A stretch of 64,000 nucleotides of DNA. It comes from Gammaproteobacteria bacterium (GTDB lineage: Bacteria; Pseudomonadota; Gammaproteobacteria; UBA4575). Under the pieces are notes generated by a model. The model ran no database searches. It was not told where the DNA came from and saw nothing but the letters and a program-made list of their open reading frames with translations. The position numbers were made by a program, and so were the translations under genes. Numbering within the stretch: the first letter of the stretch is position 1; each line of letters starts with the position of its first letter. The DNA is taken from the NCBI GenBank assembly GCA_026713925.1, contig JAPONM010000007.1, forward strand, positions 102,677 to 166,676, in the 5' to 3' direction. Of this stretch, positions 18,136 through 27,146 are shown in pieces.

Positions 18136-18432
18136 ATGAACAAATTACTACTTGGTTTTCTTGTTGCTGCTGTACTTGGTATTGGATCGGCCTCTGTATC
18201 CGCTGGGCATGGTGGACACATGGACCGCATGGCCGAAAAACTTGAACTTACCTCTGAACAGGAAGCTCAATTTCACGAAATCATGCAAACCAAGCGCGAA
18301 AAGAAGAAAAGCTTTTTTAAAGAATTGCGTGCTGACACACATGCTCAACTCAAAGAGGTGTTGACCGACGAACAACTTGCTGAATTTGAAGAGATGTCAA
18401 AGCATCAATGTCCGCGCAAAGCAAAACAGTAA
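18136..18432 (+). CDS. Spy/CpxP-like periplasmic protein
   Basis: A 98-residue protein from ATG 18136, chosen because AAGGAGAG lies 6 bases upstream; an earlier in-frame start would spoil the signal peptide. Residues 1-22 form a secretion signal ending SVSAG. The mature part is charged and helical with two LTxxQ motifs (LTSEQEAQF and LTDEQLAEF), the hallmark of the Spy/CpxP/zinc-resistance family. It has a histidine-rich start (GHGGHMDRM) and one cysteine. Probable role: periplasmic chaperone or metal/stress protein. Confidence 0.8.
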   Translation: MNKLLLGFLVAAVLGIGSASVSAGHGGHMDRMAEKLELTSEQEAQFHEIMQTKREKKKSFFKELRADTHAQLKEVLTDEQLAEFEEMSKHQCPRKAKQ

Positions 18433-18567
18433 TTTGGTAGAACCGATCAGAGAAATTGATTCTCATCATGCCTGGATTTCAGGCTGTCTATATTTCTCTA
18501 TCGTGCTTTTGTAACTAAACAGAAATTATTAACTCAAGCGTATGAATGGTTACTAAGAGGAGATCGT

Positions 18568-18966
18568 ATGAACTCGCCAACAGAAGCCGTGCAGGTTTAT
18601 TTCGAAGCCTGGGATAGCCATGATGTAGATGCCATTCTGGATTCTCTTACACCGGATGGTACTTACAGCGACCCTGTAGGAGGCAAAGATTTGACCGGCT
18701 AGGCGTATGCAGAGTATGCAAACAGTTTGTTCGCCGCATTTCCGGATTTAAAACTGGAGCTGATCAGCAATACGGTTGCGAGTAACAACATGGTGGCTGC
18801 GCCGTGGCTGCTATTTGGAACCCATAAGGGTCCTGTAGGAGATTTCCAGCCGACGAATCGAAAGATAACATTGCCCGGTTGTGACTTCATCACGGTCGAG
18901 GACGGAAAGGTAAAAACTGTTCGAGGTTATTTTGATCCGGAACACTTGTTCCAGCAATTGCGTTGA
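18568..18966 (+). pseudogene. SnoaL-like (NTF2-fold) protein gene with an in-frame amber stop
   Basis: ATG 18568, with AGAGGAG upstream, opens MNSPTEAVQVYFEAWDSHDVDAI and continues to codon 45, which is TAG (18700-18702). The same frame continues at once as AYAEYANSLFAAFPDLKLELI through FITVEDGKVKTVRGYFDPEHLFQQ. The two parts form one SnoaL-like/ester-cyclase fold of about 132 residues. A single substitution explains the break; the rest looks intact. It is either a recent pseudogene, a suppressed or recoded amber, or a sequencing error. Confidence 0.82.
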
Positions 18967-19092
18967 GGAAATAGCGCAGAAATATTTTTCATGTCCTTTT
19001 GATACGAATATGAGGACAACCAAACTGGTTACAAGATAGCAATTATTTCATAATCATATGGGTACAATGGGCATTCGGCAGTGCCTGGTACC

Positions 19093-20145
19093 TTAAAACG
19101 ATGCGCTTCCGCTATACCCTGCACCCTGCGTACCCGCTGCATGGGGGTTTTCCTCATAGCCCCAGAAAAAGAGATGGAAGTAGCCTGGTGCAGCTAAACA
19201 TACAAGTGCCCATAACCAGGAAAACAGCCAGAAGATCACGGCATTGTACTGTTCTACGGGTATAAATTTTAGAATGGCAACAAAGGCCACGGCTGAGATC
19301 GTTAACGTTATAACGAGGGCTATACCCGCCTTCTTGCCTCGGTGCCAGTGACCAAAGGGCCACATGTTCATCGTCCAGCCCTGTATCAGGGCAAAGGCCG
19401 TCCACACCGCAGCGAAGATAGCCGCTTGAGTCCCCGGCACACCCTCATCGAAAAAGTCGAATCCGAGGTGATAGAAAACAATCATCAAGAGTACTGTGCC
19501 GATCACGACCATACCTGTGTTAAGGATCCCTGCGCGGGGCTGACCAAGCCGGTCAAAGGGCCACCAATCACAAAAGTCCACCACTACCACGGACATCGGG
19601 AACCAGTACCATGGTATATAGAGCGGTTCCATTCCCCATATCGTCGGTACAAAGAACAGAGCCGTGGGCATGAACACAAGCGCGAACAGAAAATTTGCGA
19701 TCCCGTTTAGCGGTTGTCGTGAGTTATTTTCCCACTCGATGGTGTCTGCCAAATCCCATGGTGTGATCAGGCGGTTACGGAACAGGAAGATCTGCATTAC
19801 TGCCATGAAGATGCAAGTCTGGGCCCACAGTGCAACGGGAGTTTCGTGGAAGGGCAATCCATAGCCCCAGGACCATATTCCTAGCGTAATCAGGACCGAG
19901 AGCATTGCCAACAACCAGTTGATCAATCCTCGCAATATGCGGTTCTGGGTCACAAGGCCCCCCGGCCAACCGCCCCATGAGACACCAAGATGCCAAAAAT
20001 TAGCAAAACAGACCGCAAAAACCATCGTGCCTTGCTCCTCGCTGAGGCCTAGCACTCCGGTAAAAATTCCACCCAGGGCCAAGGCAAAGGCGATTGAGGC
20101 AATAACCAGGAGGACGCCTTTGACAGGCTGTTGATTTAAGGCCAC
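19093..20145 (-). CDS. polytopic membrane protein of unknown function
   Basis: A 350-residue protein with a GTG start. It has about nine or ten hydrophobic segments and is unusually rich in tryptophan and phenylalanine (FANFWHLGVSWGGWPGG, WYWFPMSVVVVDFCDWWPFDRLG, HLFFWGYEENP). Acidic and histidine residues lie near membrane borders. I recognise no transporter signature. It is alone on its strand next to another orphan membrane protein gene. It could be a transporter or a membrane-bound enzyme. Confidence 0.7.
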   Translation of the reverse strand: MALNQQPVKGVLLVIASIAFALALGGIFTGVLGLSEEQGTMVFAVCFANFWHLGVSWGGWPGGLVTQNRILRGLINWLLAMLSVLITLGIWSWGYGLPFHETPVALWAQTCIFMAVMQIFLFRNRLITPWDLADTIEWENNSRQPLNGIANFLFALVFMPTALFFVPTIWGMEPLYIPWYWFPMSVVVVDFCDWWPFDRLGQPRAGILNTGMVVIGTVLLMIVFYHLGFDFFDEGVPGTQAAIFAAVWTAFALIQGWTMNMWPFGHWHRGKKAGIALVITLTISAVAFVAILKFIPVEQYNAVIFWLFSWLWALVCLAAPGYFHLFFWGYEENPHAAGTQGAGYSGSASF

Positions 20146-20658
20146 GTCAATATGTTTTTTAGTAATTTTGTTATTTGCGTGGAAGCTTTACGTGCCTAGT
20201 GTAGTACACAATCGTAATAGATGCCTGTTTTAATACGGTTCTGAACCAGGCACAACTGGCTAAATTACATGGGATCGATACATCTCATCTATGAATCAAA
20301 TGCAATGACGTGAAGCTTTTCCCCTGTTGAACAGCCCGGTTATGGCAGCAAATTTTCGTTTTCTAACACACGTGACATGAGTGGTTTTATGATCTACGAA
20401 AACTTTATACTCCGGGTACGTTACATCTGTCTATTGACCACTGCACGCATTTCCATCATCTGGCAGACGACGCCCTATTGCTTTGGTGCCCAAAAGATAT
20501 TCCGAGAACTTGGTTTGAAGTCACGAAATCCATAGGCGCCGCTTCAACTTGACCGTAAACAGATGGGGTACCAAGAAATTGTTAAGAAGTATTCAACCAA
20601 AACGGCTGCTGCTGGGCGAATGCGAAGCTGACCAGTCCCCTGTGTTCCAAAAATTTGT
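20146..20658. other. 513-bp divergent gap, no gene seen
   Basis: AT-rich region between two divergent membrane-protein genes. No convincing reading frame or repeat; it should contain both promoters. Confidence 0.4.
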
Positions 20659-21345
20659 ATGGCCGGTTTGAAGATGCGAGTTGGATGGGTTGCTGTGATG
20701 ACGGTCACAGTGTTTGCTGCTACTGGCATAGGCGTCAATTATTGGGAGAATGGGACTCTGAACGCGTTCTACTGCCTGGTAAGCCTGTTTTTCTCGATCA
20801 ACCTGATAATCTGCTACTGGGAGGCATGTCTTTTTTGGCGACGAGACTATATCGGGGAACGTGCTGAGTATTGGCGTAAAAGGCAAACGGAAACTGGCCG
20901 AGCACCAACTGCTGAATTTCTGGCCTCAGAGGTTCCGTTAAGAAAAATCCTGTCCCCGACGCTTTGGGCCGATACCTGGGCGACGTATTCCTTGTACGAC
21001 AGTGCCTACACGGACCGTCGCACCTACGGGTTCAATGTTGATATTGCCAACGGATTTTTCACGGCAATTCCATCACTGATCCTGTATGCAGCATTCACGT
21101 TCGAAATCTTGCCGGTTCTGTTCGTGGGTATTCTGGGTATCATGCTGTTCTGGCAATGGACGTACGTCAGTTCTGTTTACTGGGTGAGCTTTTTTGTCGC
21201 CAAGAGGCACGAGCAGCTCAGCAGAAGCGAAATGTACATTTATATCTGGGGAGCAAATTCTGTCTGGGTATTGTCCGGGTTGCTGGGGCTGTATGTATCG
21301 ATTCGACTGATTGTCGACGGTAACTACAGCGTGTTAGGCCATTAG
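20659..21345 (+). CDS. membrane protein of unknown function
   Basis: A 228-residue protein with about six transmembrane segments, two at the N-terminus and four after a long polar loop. The loop (about 65-120) is charged (RRDYIGERAEYWRKRQTETGRAP) and ends in an aromatic stretch DTWATYSLYDSAYTDRRTYGFN. No family is recognised. ATG 20659 or the in-frame ATG at 20674 may be the start. It faces away from the other orphan membrane protein, so the two may share a control region. Confidence 0.65.
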   Translation: MAGLKMRVGWVAVMTVTVFAATGIGVNYWENGTLNAFYCLVSLFFSINLIICYWEACLFWRRDYIGERAEYWRKRQTETGRAPTAEFLASEVPLRKILSPTLWADTWATYSLYDSAYTDRRTYGFNVDIANGFFTAIPSLILYAAFTFEILPVLFVGILGIMLFWQWTYVSSVYWVSFFVAKRHEQLSRSEMYIYIWGANSVWVLSGLLGLYVSIRLIVDGNYSVLGH

Positions 21346-21527
21346 TCACTTCGGACCGGCTGGCCTTCAAATGCAAAGTACGTTTTACCCGCACCTGTTG
21401 TCTGCATGATATGAAAAACACGGTGCGATCTACCTTGGGACCTGGATTCAATTAGTTGTTGCCTGATTGACTGCATTGACCAGGTCTTGCCTGTGCCGGC
21501 TGGTAAGGAAATTTGCCGGTCCCCGCT

Positions 21528-22007
21528 TTACGATTGATGATGAGTACCACCTGCTTTCGTCCTCGCATACATTGCTTCCGAATAATGCTTCAATCCCTTG
21601 CCTGCATCGCTGAAACCACGGTGCATATAGCTGCCAAAACACAGTAATATCACCGGAGCCAGCAAGCCGGTCAAGCGATCCGTGTTGTGGTAGCTGCAGC
21701 GTGCCTCACCCACAGGTTCCAGATGTTGTTCACGCACCGCAAGCAGGAGGTGACGTGATCCGAATGCCTTGTTCCAGGCAATGAGCCGGGGTTTCTCAAC
21801 CGCACATACCGTTTCGGTGACTTTCATCCTTCCCGGTCCCATCCTGACCAGCAGATGGGCCGGGGATCCGATCCTGAAATCGGTTCGGGCCCGTGGCGTG
21901 AATGGATTCCATTTGCCGTATGTTTCGACGTTGGTCAGGATATCCCAGACAAAATCAATCGGTGCATTAATCTGGATACGATCAGTCTGGACTTCAAACT
22001 TGCTCAT
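21528..22007 (-). CDS. SRPBCC-fold protein (polyketide cyclase/dehydrase-like)
   Basis: A 159-residue protein from ATG 22007, which lies inside the end of the upstream SDR gene (14-base overlap). The opening FEVQTDRIQINAPIDFVWDILTNVETYGKWNPF is the usual SRPBCC ligand-binding pattern. The fold encloses a hydrophobic pocket for lipids, sterols or polyketides. Last gene of the five-gene minus-strand operon, so it probably binds or helps convert that pathway's intermediate. Confidence 0.85.
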   Translation of the reverse strand: MSKFEVQTDRIQINAPIDFVWDILTNVETYGKWNPFTPRARTDFRIGSPAHLLVRMGPGRMKVTETVCAVEKPRLIAWNKAFGSRHLLLAVREQHLEPVGEARCSYHNTDRLTGLLAPVILLCFGSYMHRGFSDAGKGLKHYSEAMYARTKAGGTHHQS

Positions 22008-23004
22008 GCTCACTCCATTCAGGTTTTGCGAGAGTCTCGACCCACGCTTGCGTCTGGTCCCACAGCAGCTTGGATGCGGTCTCATCTTTGCTGTCATCGG
22101 TGGTCTCTGCAATCGTGCAGCGGTAGTAGTAGGCTCCGCCTTGCAAGGGCTGCTTGCTGGCACACATCACAATGGTCTGTGCCCCATAGTTCGAAGGCAG
22201 CAGTACCAGGGGTGCAAGTGAAGCATTAATTCGATACAAAGTCATTTTGACCTTTCCTTGCGGAGGTTTCATCTTTGTGAGGTTGGTATTCACGGATCCC
22301 GGATGTACTGCCACCGATTGCAGGTTGTATGGTTTCGAGAACCGTCTTTCAATCTCGAACGAATGATGAATCAGCGCCAGCTTGGACCGCCCATACGCAT
22401 CCCAGGAATGGTAGCGTTTGCTTTCATGGAACAGGTCTTTGTTGCCCACCCTGTCGTGCAGGTGGGAGGCCACGTTGATCACTCGCGCATTCCCGCTTTC
22501 CAGGCCACCTTGTTTCAGGAGTGGCAGCAAAACGTTCGTCAGGTGAAAGGCTCCAAGATAGTTGGTGCGCCAATGAATTTCAAAGCCATCCCGGGACAGG
22601 GGTGGTTTTCTTCGCGGATTGAAGATGTTCCTGTGGATGCCTGCATTATTGACCAGTGCATGCAGGTTCCCTCCATGGTGTTTGCGGTACCACGTCGCAA
22701 ACCGGTTGACGCTGTCGACATCGGACAAATCCAGCCTGTGGGCGCTGAGAGTATTCCCACCGGTGCCGGTAGTGCGCAAGTCGTCCTTCAGGGAGTTCTC
22801 CATCAGCGAGACGTTGTGCCGGCTGGTCGCGACGACCGTAGCCCCCCAGCTGGCAAGAATCCTGGCAGTTTCATACCCGAGAGAATTCGGAGAAGCTCCG
22901 GTCACGATAACGTTGCGGCCCGACATATCGACCCTTTCTGCCATCGGCTTGCGGGTGTACAGGTGCGCCAGATGATTGACGGATTTGGCCAGTGTACGCG
23001 GCAT
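21994..23004 (-). CDS. short-chain dehydrogenase/reductase
   Basis: A 336-residue SDR if it starts at ATG 23004, 13 bases after the upstream SDR gene ends. NAD(P)-binding motif TGASPNSLGYE is a variant of TGxxxGxG. NNAG and the catalytic YGRSK are present. The C-terminal extension is longer than in classical SDRs, as in retinol-dehydrogenase-like members acting on hydrophobic alcohols or ketones. It overlaps the SRPBCC gene downstream. Confidence 0.9.
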   Translation of the reverse strand: MPRTLAKSVNHLAHLYTRKPMAERVDMSGRNVIVTGASPNSLGYETARILASWGATVVATSRHNVSLMENSLKDDLRTTGTGGNTLSAHRLDLSDVDSVNRFATWYRKHHGGNLHALVNNAGIHRNIFNPRRKPPLSRDGFEIHWRTNYLGAFHLTNVLLPLLKQGGLESGNARVINVASHLHDRVGNKDLFHESKRYHSWDAYGRSKLALIHHSFEIERRFSKPYNLQSVAVHPGSVNTNLTKMKPPQGKVKMTLYRINASLAPLVLLPSNYGAQTIVMCASKQPLQGGAYYYRCTIAETTDDSKDETASKLLWDQTQAWVETLAKPEWSEHEQV

Positions 23005-23017
23005 GTTCGGATAGCAG

Positions 23018-24025
23018 TCAGAGCGATTCCCGCAATCTTGCAATCAGGGGTTCGCTGGTTTCCCACAGCCGGGTTCCGTTTTCAGGATTCGATGCGGTGG
23101 CGGAGACAGCCTTGCGTTGCATCATGTGCAGGTACATACCCGTAGTTTGCCCGGCAGCTTCTGCGCAGCACAGGTAGATTGCAGGGCGGACTGCCTCTTC
23201 GGGAGACTGGAAGAAGTGCCCGAAAAACGAGTTGACCAGTGGCTTGAGAAATGATGGTGTGTCTCTGGAAATGTTCGTGGCCACCCCTCCGGGGCACATC
23301 GCATGCACCGCGACCTGAACATCGTCACCTGGGTTCAGGCGCCGGGAAAGCTCGGTCGCAAACGTCAGCAGGGTGAGCTTGCTGAGGCCGTAGTGTTTCA
23401 GGCTTTCATTCATCCCGTATTCGGTGTATGCACCGAGGTGATCGAAGTCAATGGTATAGGAGGAGCGGTGCGATTCGGAGGCGATGAGTACGATACGCGG
23501 GGTGTCGCCGGGCTGGCTGGAAGGCTGGATCACCCGGTCTTGCAGCCACCGGTCGATCATCACCCGTGTAGACAGGAAATGAACCGCAAACATCATCTCG
23601 TATCCCTGTGGTGTCTTTCTTGACCTGGCAGGCATCAGGCCGGCATTCATGAGCGCGATGTCGAGGTGCAGGTTGCGCTGGTCCATGAGGTCGCAGAAGT
23701 GATGCACGGAGTTGAGGTCGGCAAGATCCACTTCCATCAGCTCCACGGTCCTAGAGCCGGACAGCCGCCGGATTTCATCACAGGCCTCATCATGCCCGGG
23801 CCGGCAGGCCAGGATCATGTTCGCACCGCGCCTTGCAAGCTCGACCGCGGCAGCCTTGCCCAGGCCGCTGTTGGCTCCGGTAACCAGGCAGGTCTTGCCA
23901 TCAACACGCACGTCATTCGCAACCGGGCTGACTTCCGCCGTCTTCGGCCGGCGGATATCCCGAATTGCACGGAGTGTGGCGTTGATGAAGGTGCCATCAC
24001 CGATCTGTTTGGATTTACGAGCCAT
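23018..24025 (-). CDS. short-chain dehydrogenase/reductase (retinol-dehydrogenase-like)
   Basis: A 335-residue SDR with TGANSGLGKA as cofactor loop, MNAGL in place of NNAG, and YGLSK as the catalytic tyrosine-lysine pair. An N-terminal basic extension of about 40 residues precedes the Rossmann fold. It is the larger-subfamily SDR type seen with lipophilic substrates. It lies between the sulfotransferase gene (54 bases upstream) and a second SDR (13 bases downstream) on the same strand. Confidence 0.9.
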   Translation of the reverse strand: MARKSKQIGDGTFINATLRAIRDIRRPKTAEVSPVANDVRVDGKTCLVTGANSGLGKAAAVELARRGANMILACRPGHDEACDEIRRLSGSRTVELMEVDLADLNSVHHFCDLMDQRNLHLDIALMNAGLMPARSRKTPQGYEMMFAVHFLSTRVMIDRWLQDRVIQPSSQPGDTPRIVLIASESHRSSYTIDFDHLGAYTEYGMNESLKHYGLSKLTLLTFATELSRRLNPGDDVQVAVHAMCPGGVATNISRDTPSFLKPLVNSFFGHFFQSPEEAVRPAIYLCCAEAAGQTTGMYLHMMQRKAVSATASNPENGTRLWETSEPLIARLRESL

Positions 24026-24078
24026 GCCGGGTGTCCTTCGCTTGATTCTTGGATTTCGTGTGCCTGTATGTAACCGGA

Positions 24079-25338
24079 TTATTCGAACGGGATGGCATGT
24101 TTCTCCCGGTAACCGGAAAAGTATTCTTCGATCATGTCCTCATTCAGCCCGAAATCGCCCAACCGGTAGGCGTGTTTGCCGAAACGGTTTTGTGGATGTG
24201 CGTTCGTGTACTGTTCGGCTTTTCGCATGGCCTCGCTACCAAAATCGATCCCCGCCTGGCCGTGGATTCGGTGAAGCTGGGTCATGGGGTCCTTGATCAG
24301 GTCGTAGTACGATACATCGACAAATCGACCGGGATCTGCTTCGGCCCGGGTCTGCAGGGTCAATTCAACCATCCTGTGCGTCTTTCTGCACCAATGCCTG
24401 GCAATTTCCTTCGGGTCCACGTGATCGCTGAAGATTGCACGGCCGTGCGCAACCATGCTGCAAAAAGATGGTAATGCTTTTCGCGGATCCCGATGGGTCT
24501 GCACGACCGTTGCCCCGGGAAAGACTTTCAGAAACACGTTGAGATATTCCATGTGGTGCGGCGTCTTCAACACCCAGCACCTGCCGGGGCGTTGCCAGCA
24601 CAGAACCTGCAGGATCTTGCGAAAGTATTCGTAGGTCTGCGTATGATCCTGTTCCTCCAGCCAGCGGGAGTACGTCGGTACATGCATGGTGGCCTCGGGT
24701 GCCTGACTCATGAAATTCAGGTCAAGCAGCATGACATCCTCTTCAGGCTCATTGGGGTCGACCGGATGGACCGCCATGAACTGGGGTGACAGGTAGGAAA
24801 TCGTGCGCTGTGCGAGCACTGCACGCAGTTTCGAGGCGCGTGTCCCGTGTGCCTCCACATTGCCTGCCGGGACAGGCTCCAGCGCCTCCACACCGGACAC
24901 ACCCCGGATATCCGGATTGGAGTTCAGCAGGCGATGCATGATGGTGGTTCCGGTGCGCTGCAATCCGGTAATCATGATGATCGTACCGAGATCGATGTCA
25001 TGGATTTCCGGATGCCTCCTGAGCAGTTCCTCGATGCGCAAGCGATGAACCAGCGCACGGGTGAGTCGGGATTTTTGTATCAGCCTGCCTGTTGCTGTCA
25101 GTTCGGCCTCGTCATTGATTGACCGGACCAGCATTTCCAGGGCATGCAAATGTCCATCATCGCCAAGGTCTGTGAGCCGGGCTTTTCGCCTGGCCGCGTC
25201 AACAAGTGCCTCGATTGCCAGGGAGCCTGGCCGTCCGAGGTTCCTGCGTGTTCTGCCGATGAAATTAAACGCCCGGACCGGAAGCGGACGGTAGGGGTTT
25301 TCGTAGTCCGTGGACGTTACAAAGCCCCGTTTGGTCAT
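24079..25338 (-). CDS. sulfotransferase family protein
   Basis: A 419-residue protein with the PAPS 5'-phosphosulfate loop GLQRTGTTIMHRLL (about residues 124-137) and the 3'-phosphate motif VVQTHRDPRKALPS (about 280-293). These identify a PAPS-dependent sulfotransferase of the bacterial Sulfotransfer_3 type. An N-terminal helical region of about 110 residues precedes the catalytic domain. The acceptor is unknown; the neighbouring SDR and SRPBCC genes suggest a hydroxylated lipid or sterol-like molecule. It starts 19 bases after the DUF1214 gene. Confidence 0.87.
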   Translation of the reverse strand: MTKRGFVTSTDYENPYRPLPVRAFNFIGRTRRNLGRPGSLAIEALVDAARRKARLTDLGDDGHLHALEMLVRSINDEAELTATGRLIQKSRLTRALVHRLRIEELLRRHPEIHDIDLGTIIMITGLQRTGTTIMHRLLNSNPDIRGVSGVEALEPVPAGNVEAHGTRASKLRAVLAQRTISYLSPQFMAVHPVDPNEPEEDVMLLDLNFMSQAPEATMHVPTYSRWLEEQDHTQTYEYFRKILQVLCWQRPGRCWVLKTPHHMEYLNVFLKVFPGATVVQTHRDPRKALPSFCSMVAHGRAIFSDHVDPKEIARHWCRKTHRMVELTLQTRAEADPGRFVDVSYYDLIKDPMTQLHRIHGQAGIDFGSEAMRKAEQYTNAHPQNRFGKHAYRLGDFGLNEDMIEEYFSGYREKHAIPFE

Positions 25339-25357
25339 GGCAATTCCCGTGTTCCCG

Positions 25358-26542
25358 CTAATTCTGCAGGCTGCTTAACTTGACCAGTCGAGTCCGGGGC
25401 TGGGGGTGTTCTGTGGCCCGTACCCATCGGAAACACATGGTGCCGAAGGAGTGCCCGGCTGTTTCGATCCAGTTAGGATGGCCGGGATTTTCATGCGCCA
25501 CGATCAGTCGCACGGAATGGTCATCTTCGTACTGGGCCAGATGTTTGTTGGTGTGGATCCTGTGATGGAGATAGTCCAGGGATTCCATCCAGTAATTGTT
25601 CAACTGGAAGTTCCAGTATTCGCATTCCGGAGGCATGACCTCTATCAGCAGAGCCTCGTTACGTGCAACCGCCCAGTGGCTGTGGTAGTAGGCGATGTTG
25701 GGATCTCCTCCGGCATTCAATGATACGTCCGGATCGAACATGGGCAGTTCGTTGCTGTGTTTCTGGAAATCACGCGCCCATTTGGCGAACAGTAATGGTG
25801 CACCTGCCACCAAAGCACTCGCTTTCTGTAATCCTTCGTCAAACTGTCTTGGGGTGAGTGGAGCGGGGCGGCGCTCATCCTCGGGGCGGTAGATGCGTTC
25901 GATGTGCAGTTCGGCGGGAATCTCCGATTCCCGGTCAAGGAAAGTCTGGCGCACTACCAGGGTTCCTGTTTCAGGTTTCATGGGGAGCCAGTTCCTGGCT
26001 TGCGGACGACGGCTGAGCACCAGTTCGAAAGATCCGTCCTCGTCCATTTCTATCTGGTCGGATTCTATGTGACCGGTGGGAGGCAAACCGCTGCCTTGCC
26101 CGTAATTGCCGGACTGGGTGCCAAAGCTCAGATACGCGATGGAGTTGCGCCGCCCGATGATCCTGTATTCACAGTTCCCGTCCAGCGCGGCCGTCTGATA
26201 GAAATTATCAGGGTTGTCTGCTCCGAGTTTGGTGAACTCGTTGACCACGCGGTGCAGTACAGGTGCCTTCGCATCGGCGTGTTCAATGAATGCCATCAGG
26301 CCTGCACGGGTGATGCGGCTCAGATATCGATAGCCTTCTGCCTGACTGAACGGGTCTCGCGGCGCACCGGGAAACTGCAATGCGGCGCCTGCGGCTTTAA
26401 GCGAATCGCAGAACTCACTCCAGGACACTCCACTGACTACCCGCTGTGCAGCCGCATCATCTTCCGTCTTGCCACGTATCTTCCAGATGAAAAGAGAAAT
26501 CCGTCGAAACAGAGCAAGAAGGCCGATGACAAGTTTTCGCAT
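25358..26542 (-). CDS. DUF1214-domain protein
   Basis: A 394-residue protein with a short N-terminal hydrophobic helix (VIGLLALFRRISLFIW), probably a membrane anchor. A long beta-rich region ends in DUF1214-like sequence (EYWNFQLNNYWMESLDY, then PGHPNWIETAGHSFGTMCFRWVRA). The biochemical function of DUF1214 is unknown; it recurs beside lipid and steroid genes. It is first in the operon DUF1214 - sulfotransferase - SDR - SDR - SRPBCC. Confidence 0.8.
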   Translation of the reverse strand: MRKLVIGLLALFRRISLFIWKIRGKTEDDAAAQRVVSGVSWSEFCDSLKAAGAALQFPGAPRDPFSQAEGYRYLSRITRAGLMAFIEHADAKAPVLHRVVNEFTKLGADNPDNFYQTAALDGNCEYRIIGRRNSIAYLSFGTQSGNYGQGSGLPPTGHIESDQIEMDEDGSFELVLSRRPQARNWLPMKPETGTLVVRQTFLDRESEIPAELHIERIYRPEDERRPAPLTPRQFDEGLQKASALVAGAPLLFAKWARDFQKHSNELPMFDPDVSLNAGGDPNIAYYHSHWAVARNEALLIEVMPPECEYWNFQLNNYWMESLDYLHHRIHTNKHLAQYEDDHSVRLIVAHENPGHPNWIETAGHSFGTMCFRWVRATEHPQPRTRLVKLSSLQN

Positions 26543-26777
26543 GGTGTACCTACTTGAAGCACCACTGATTCAATGGTTCATAGCAAACAGCCTGGCAGGA
26601 ATGTCCGGTTCTTGCAGCGGCTCGCCCGAACGTGCACGTGCTGTGAAACGGCGTAGGTGAATATCGGCAGGGTACATGCGTCGCGAAGCCCCGATTATTT
26701 TGTCCTGTCATAGCTCAGGACATGAGCGCTTGGGCAGCACCCTATACGCTTAAACGCTCAGCGGTTAATTTTCCGGA

Positions 26778-27146
26778 TCACCTACCCAGTACATCGTCAC
26801 GATGCGTTTCGATGGTCTTGATCACTTCTTCAATGGATTCCTCATCAACCTGCACATCGGACAACGCTTTTCTCACGCACTCCATCATGGAATCGACATG
26901 ACTGTCGCCCAGACCGTCTCCAACAGCATTTTTGTGCGCGCGACGCATGTCCTTGCCGATGTAAAGGGATGGCCCACCAAATATGTAGGTCAGAAAGGCA
27001 CTCATTTTGCGTTGCTGTTTCTCGATATCGATACCTTCAAAAAAATGCTTGATATGTTCATCCTGCAATATGTGGACATACAGGAAATGAGAGGCCTTCT
27101 CTACAGTTTCCTGTCCTCCGATCTTCTCAAATAATGTGGGGTTCAT
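26778..27146 (-). CDS. truncated hemoglobin (group I-like)
   Basis: A 122-residue heme protein starting MNPTLFEKIGGQETVEK at ATG 27146; longer in-frame starts add sequence with no globin character. It follows the 2-on-2 globin plan: FEKIGG at the A/B region, FFEGID, FLTYIFGGPSLYIGKDMRRAHKN with the proximal histidine, and GDGLGDSHVDSMMECVRKAL. Probable roles are nitric oxide or oxygen chemistry. It is monocistronic, about 680 bases before nuoA on the other strand. Confidence 0.9.
   Translation of the reverse strand: MNPTLFEKIGGQETVEKASHFLYVHILQDEHIKHFFEGIDIEKQQRKMSAFLTYIFGGPSLYIGKDMRRAHKNAVGDGLGDSHVDSMMECVRKALSDVQVDEESIEEVIKTIETHRDDVLGR

Noticed and set aside
22258..23145. Plus-strand frame of 295 codons
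   Set aside because: Antisense to the two SDR genes, which show intact catalytic motifs.
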